From Polytrichum commune (taxonomy: Eukaryota; Streptophyta; Polytrichopsida; Polytrichales; Polytrichaceae): 64,000 nucleotides of DNA. A program made the translations under genes and the position numbers. Below the pieces are notes generated by a model that worked only from the letters and a program-made list of their open reading frames with translations, searched no databases and was not told the origin of the DNA. The DNA lies in assembly GCA_950295325.1 (NCBI GenBank), contig OX485803.1:76585554-76649553 (forward strand). The letters run 5' to 3'. Shown here piece by piece: positions 60,249-64,000 of this stretch; the first letter of the stretch is position 1, and every line of letters begins with the position of its first letter.

Positions 60249-60874
60249 CACTACACTAAATATTGTACTTAATGATATATAGAATTTTGTGTCACTGTGG
60301 TAACTTTGTAATGACACTTCTTAGGTTTACAAGTACAGTCAACCTAACTTACTTGTACTTCATCTACTCCCAGTTATTAAACTTCAAATATTTAGTATCC
60401 TAACATTCCTGGAATAGAATATTCTCACGAATGATTGACATTTGGATGAAAATTTACTAAGTAAGTGACATTAACTACAACCAATGAATGTGGAGAACCG
60501 ACCCCTAGTTACATATGAACTGGTTGAGTTTGAGAAATAACTGGTTGCTGAAGTTCAAGACTTCAGGAAATTTACTGACCAGATTAGAGGAATTTATAGA
60601 ATATACCTCAAGTTAATAAAGAAAAACCGAAAGATGTCAACACATAACCGGTTGGACTTGGGAACACTGGGATGTCGATCGGTTATGTCCAGAAAATCTC
60701 CCCTGACACTGACTGCAACATTGTAAACCTATGATACCCAATTTTGTTTTTTCAAGGAATGGCAAATAATGTTAGGTCTACATTTAGGGTTGGTGACACT
60801 GCACGGGCGGTTTACAATTAGTATTGAGCAAGACAAATAGAATTGGTGACAGTACGACAGTATTTAGTGTAGTA
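60249..60874 (+). mobile_element. MITE family M1, copy 6, interrupted by repeat R1
   Basis: Starts CACTACACTAAATATTGTAC and ends TATTTAGTGTAGTA at 60874. The interior aligns with copy 2 at 35888-36474 ('gtaactttgtaatgacact', 'aataatgttagg', 'caagacaaatagaattggtgaca'). An R1 repeat of about 220 bases (60485-60705) interrupts it, at a different place from the SINE in copy 2. Confidence 0.7.
60485..60705 (+). repeat. Dispersed repeat family R1, copy 4, inside an M1 MITE
   Basis: Matches 4100-4325: 'gttgagtttgagaaata', 'gttcaagacttcagga', 'ccggttggacttgg', 'atgtcgatcggtt'. Its presence in only one of two alignable M1 copies shows that it is a mobile or inserted unit. Confidence 0.6.
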
Positions 60875-61104
60875 ATCATATGTGATGCAAAGTTTTATAG
60901 AGCAGGTGTGAAAAGTAATGAGATTGAATTTCCGTTGAGAATACAAAAGAATTCTTGAAATACAATGATGTTCTGATAACTTAAGCAGGATCATGGCTTG
61001 ATGGTTTTGATTAGAAATGCACCGATGAATACGAATTCTCTAACCATTTACTTTGTAACTAAATTAATCACCTCTTCGCTCGACAAGCATGTGGACAATA
61101 AGAC

Positions 61105-62799
61105 CTACTCCCACTCTATGGTGGAGGGAGGTTTAGAGGCGACGTCGTAGACGACTCTTTTGATTTTCTTGAACATTGTTGCAGATTTTGGATGAGACAT
61201 CTGCAAAGAAACTTCCCATTGAAATGGTACCAGTTGGCAGTCATATCATCTTTACTCGAGACCGCTCGGAGAGCAACGGAGTGCTAGAAAATGCGTTGAT
61301 CATCTTGGACCCCCACACTCCTCACTCTTCACTCTTCACAAACGCCTGCCACATCTTGTCGTACGGGTTCGCTTCCCAGATACACGTAACAAAAATCTCA
61401 TTCACTTGTCGGAGGGTTTCGAGCGCGTCATTGTGCGTCACGTCGCCGAGGATTCGAATTGCGAGCCCTGGTCTGGGGAACGGGTGTCGGTTTAGAAACG
61501 ATTGCGGGATTCCGAGAAAACCGCCAAGTTTGCGGACCTCATCTTTGAACAACCATTTGAGCGGCTCCACCGTCTTCAATCGCATGATTCCCGGTACCTC
61601 ACCCACATTGTGGTGGCTCTTGTTCTTTTGGGAGTTACCCCACGACGGCGAGATTTCCTTGCCGGTCGATTCATCTGAAAGAGGAGGGCGCGACTCAATC
61701 ATGTTGGGGTCTATTGTTCCCTGCAATAAGAACTCGAGTGTCATTCTGAGCTTCTTTCCTAACAAGTTGCCCAACTCCTCGAAGACCGCGATACACTTGG
61801 TGCCGATAATCTTTCGTTTCGTTTCGGGATCCTCCACGCCTTTCAATTTGTGAAGGAATCATGCACTCGTGTTGATGCACGTGACGGGCAAGTGTAGCTT
61901 GGCCTCAAACGTGGCCATCACTCTCTCTCCCTCTTTATACCGCAACCAACTGTTGTCGATAAACACACAACGCAGCCGATCGCCGATTGCCCGGTGCACT
62001 AAGGTTGCGGCGACCATCGAATCAACTCCCCCGGAGAATCCACACAAAACATGGTCGTTCGGCCCGATCGCCCTCGCGACGGATCTCACCGTCTCAGTGA
62101 GCACGTCCCCGAGGTGCCAATCCCAAGGGATTTCGTGACGACACACATTTAATAGCAAATGCCGCAGAGCCTCCGTCCCATGCTCAGAATGGGTGACCTC
62201 CGGGTGGTATTGCAATGCGTATATGTTAGTATCCGGGTTTTCTAGAGCCGCAATCTTGCCTTCAGCGCTCCTTGCCACAACTCGAAAACCGGAGGGTAAC
62301 AGCTCCACCGCTTCGTCATGGCTCATCCACACCGTTTGCTCAACTACGTTCTCCTTGACGCTCTCCGACGCCTCATTTGCATACAGCTTGCTGTCGGTTG
62401 CGGTATCAACGGTGATCGTCATGCGGCCATACCCTTGGCAGTCGGCTCGCTCGACCGTCCCTCCGAGCAATTTGACGATGAGGTGCAGGCCGTAACAAAT
62501 GCCCAACACGGTGACACTGGCTCTTTGGCTGAAGTCAAAGAACCCGTCGGGACCCTGCGAGCCAGGGACGTGCACCGAGTGAGGAACCCCCGAAAGAATG
62601 ATGAGCAAAGGGTTTAGGGCTTCGATGTCGGATAATGCCAAATTATCTCCGGCCAGCTTGCACATGCGCCAATGTTTTCCTCCCAAATGCGATGCATGAT
62701 AAGGTGAGTACATGGTGAGCCGAAGTCGAGAATTAACACTGGCACATTGCGATCATTATCGTTCTTATCGCGACGACCGTTGTCGAGTCTCGGAGTCAC
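61105..62799 (-). pseudogene. GMP synthetase (glutamine-hydrolysing), full-length intronless broken copy
   Basis: The functional enzyme makes GMP from XMP, glutamine and ATP. Homology runs from VLILDFGSPCTHLI near 62730 to the family's last residues SKPPSTIEWE and TAG at 61105, with no introns. Class I amidotransferase motifs remain: GICYGLH (nucleophile Cys) and LQYHPEVTHSE (His/Glu); so do SGGVDS of the PP-loop ATPase and KSHHNVG. Breaks: no ATG at the expected start; a frameshift near 62685; TGA at 61861-61859 where relatives have Arg; a frameshift near 61325; TAG at 61286-61284; a further frame change near 61190. GGPHSV has become GVPHSV and FPGPGLA has become FPRPGLA. It is clearly GC-richer than its flanks. 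This is either a processed copy or a dead intronless gene. Confidence 0.88.
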
Positions 62800-63246
62800 C
62801 TAGAATGTGCATGTCTTTGTTGTCGTCGGTAACATGCAACTCTAGAATATCGACTATCGCGGAATAGTCGACATTGTTGTAATGAACATCGATCGGTCGG
62901 TGTACAAATGCTTGAGCTACATTAGGTACTTAAGCGGCCACCACTTCAATAAATCATAGGACCTGTTCCTGAAGCTTTATCTTGATCACGTGACTTGGCG
63001 TTGACCTCAACTTCAAGGTGCACTTCTAGCCAGGCCATAAATTTGACACCCCAGCCAAATTTCCAGGGGACACCCTGTCCCAAATTTTGGGCTTGCTCCA
63101 ATTTTTGGGTGTCCTCATAAATTTCTCTTAAATTTTTTTTTTTGTCAAAATAGGTACAATTTTGAAAAATATATAATATCATTTCAAAATCTCAATTAAA
63201 AATCAAAAAAATCACTACATATCATAACTTGCAATGCAAATCAAAC
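62800..63246. other. AT-rich spacer with GGGTGTCC words, next to the hAT remnant
   Basis: No gene seen. The words GGACACCCTG / GGGTGTCC recur at about 63046, 63068 and 63106, and again at 63980 beyond the transposase exon. They may be subterminal repeats of the hAT element. Confidence 0.35.
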
Positions 63247-63966
63247 CTACAAGCGGCGGCCTTTCATAGCACACCACTTTACCCATACTTGTTCAAAGTC
63301 AATGGCCTCTATGGGGATTTTTGCCATTGCAACTCTCATTTGTGCTTCCAAAGTCTCTTATACCAAACTACACCGTAAAGTAGATTTAATATGATTTTGA
63401 GTAGAAAATCCTCTCTCACAAGAAGCTGTACTAGCAGGAATTACAAGAACAGCTTGCCACAACTTTGTCATATGAGGATATCTTCCAACATAGTCCAAAT
63501 TGGAAGAATAAACCATCCAAGCTTGGTGCATTTTAAGACCACCACATGAAATATGAAGTGTATCCAAAAAACCTCGAAGCTCTGATTTTAAACCACGCTC
63601 ATCAAAAAGATTCCCTCCATTAGTGCAGAAGTGGTCAATGAAACTCTGAAGCCATAAACGAGCATTTTGATGAAGAAGTGTCAAGTCTGTTGAAAAACAG
63701 ATAGGGCTAAATAGCTTAGCTGCATTGAAGAGCTTCAAATCAGGAAATCGTTGCTGCAATGATTCTATCACCTTAACCACATAGGCCTGTGCAATCACCT
63801 TGCACCCATGGAGGGTACCATCACCACCAAACTCAATTGCATGAGGCAATGGTGCATAATGCAATATATGTGAATGCACCACTCCTGTAGAGTCTTGAAA
63901 ATGGATCTCACCACCTCTAGAAATGTCCAAAAATTGTGCCACAAATTTGGTATCCGCTGATAGGCC
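63247..63966 (-). pseudogene. hAT-family transposase, C-terminal exon, broken
   Basis: The last exon follows a TTGTAG acceptor at 63967. It encodes about 240 residues of the C-terminal part of a hAT transposase of the zinc-finger-862-like type. The dimerisation region is clear: PHMTKLWQAVLVIPASTASCERGFSTQN, then IKSTLR. A TAA at 63360-63358 cuts it. The same frame continues past it with ETLEAQMRVAMAKIP...KWCAMKGRRL to a stop at 63247, as family members do. One nonsense change is thus the only visible break here. Upstream exons lie beyond the right edge. Confidence 0.75.
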
Positions 63967-64000
63967 CTACAAGTACAGGGGACACCCTGAATTTTTTTTG

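Noticed and set aside
18875-62799. GARS and GMP synthetase as a purine-biosynthesis gene cluster
   Set aside because: They are 40 kb apart, separated by unrelated genes and transposons, and the GMP synthetase copy is broken. The proximity looks accidental.

Overview
This is nuclear DNA from a land plant. It has spliced genes with GT-AG introns of about 90 to 850 bases, plant-only families (a TIR-NBS resistance gene, a DUF936 protein, a plastid-type GARS with a transit peptide), long AT-rich intergenic stretches, and plant transposon classes (CACTA, Mutator-like, hAT, Ty3/Gypsy, SINE). The TIR start 'YDVFLNHRGPDV' is a form I associate with mosses and other non-flowering plants, so a bryophyte is my best guess; the species is not resolved. 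All gene models come from reading splice sites and protein families by eye.

Layout, left to right. 0-3 kb: 5' part of a TIR-NB-ARC immune receptor gene on the minus strand, running off or ending near the left edge. 3-15.5 kb: gene-poor; a decayed Ty3/Gypsy integrase is split by a non-autonomous CACTA element (3-bp target duplication ATG) that carries a 26-bp tandem repeat and a tRNA-like SINE. A GC-richer, LTR-like remnant lies at 12.4-13.9 kb. 15.5-30.1 kb: three genes on the minus strand: sorbitol dehydrogenase (six exons), single-exon plastid-targeted GARS (purine step 2), and a 16-exon SMYD4-like TPR/MYND/SET protein.

30-49 kb: no gene recognised. This is a transposon graveyard. It holds a miniature inverted-repeat (MITE) family with ends like CACTACACTAAATA, a second SINE family with clear 10- and 11-bp target duplications, a Mutator-like MITE with a 9-bp duplication nested in an older MITE, two copies of a 0.5-kb inverted-repeat element, and several diverged dispersed repeats. 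50-57 kb: a DUF936/DUF6857 gene on the plus strand with a long GC-rich spliced leader, a (GGGGC)n G-quadruplex candidate, one GC-AG intron and one in-frame stop-free intron. 57-61 kb: a small unrecognised ORF and further MITE and repeat copies. 61.1-62.8 kb: an intronless, full-length but broken GMP synthetase copy. 63.2-64 kb: the C-terminal exon of a broken hAT transposase.

The intact genes are independent housekeeping or immune genes; there is no operon-like system. The most informative content is the layered transposon history and a few unusual splice features. I found no clear candidate for a wholly new molecular system.
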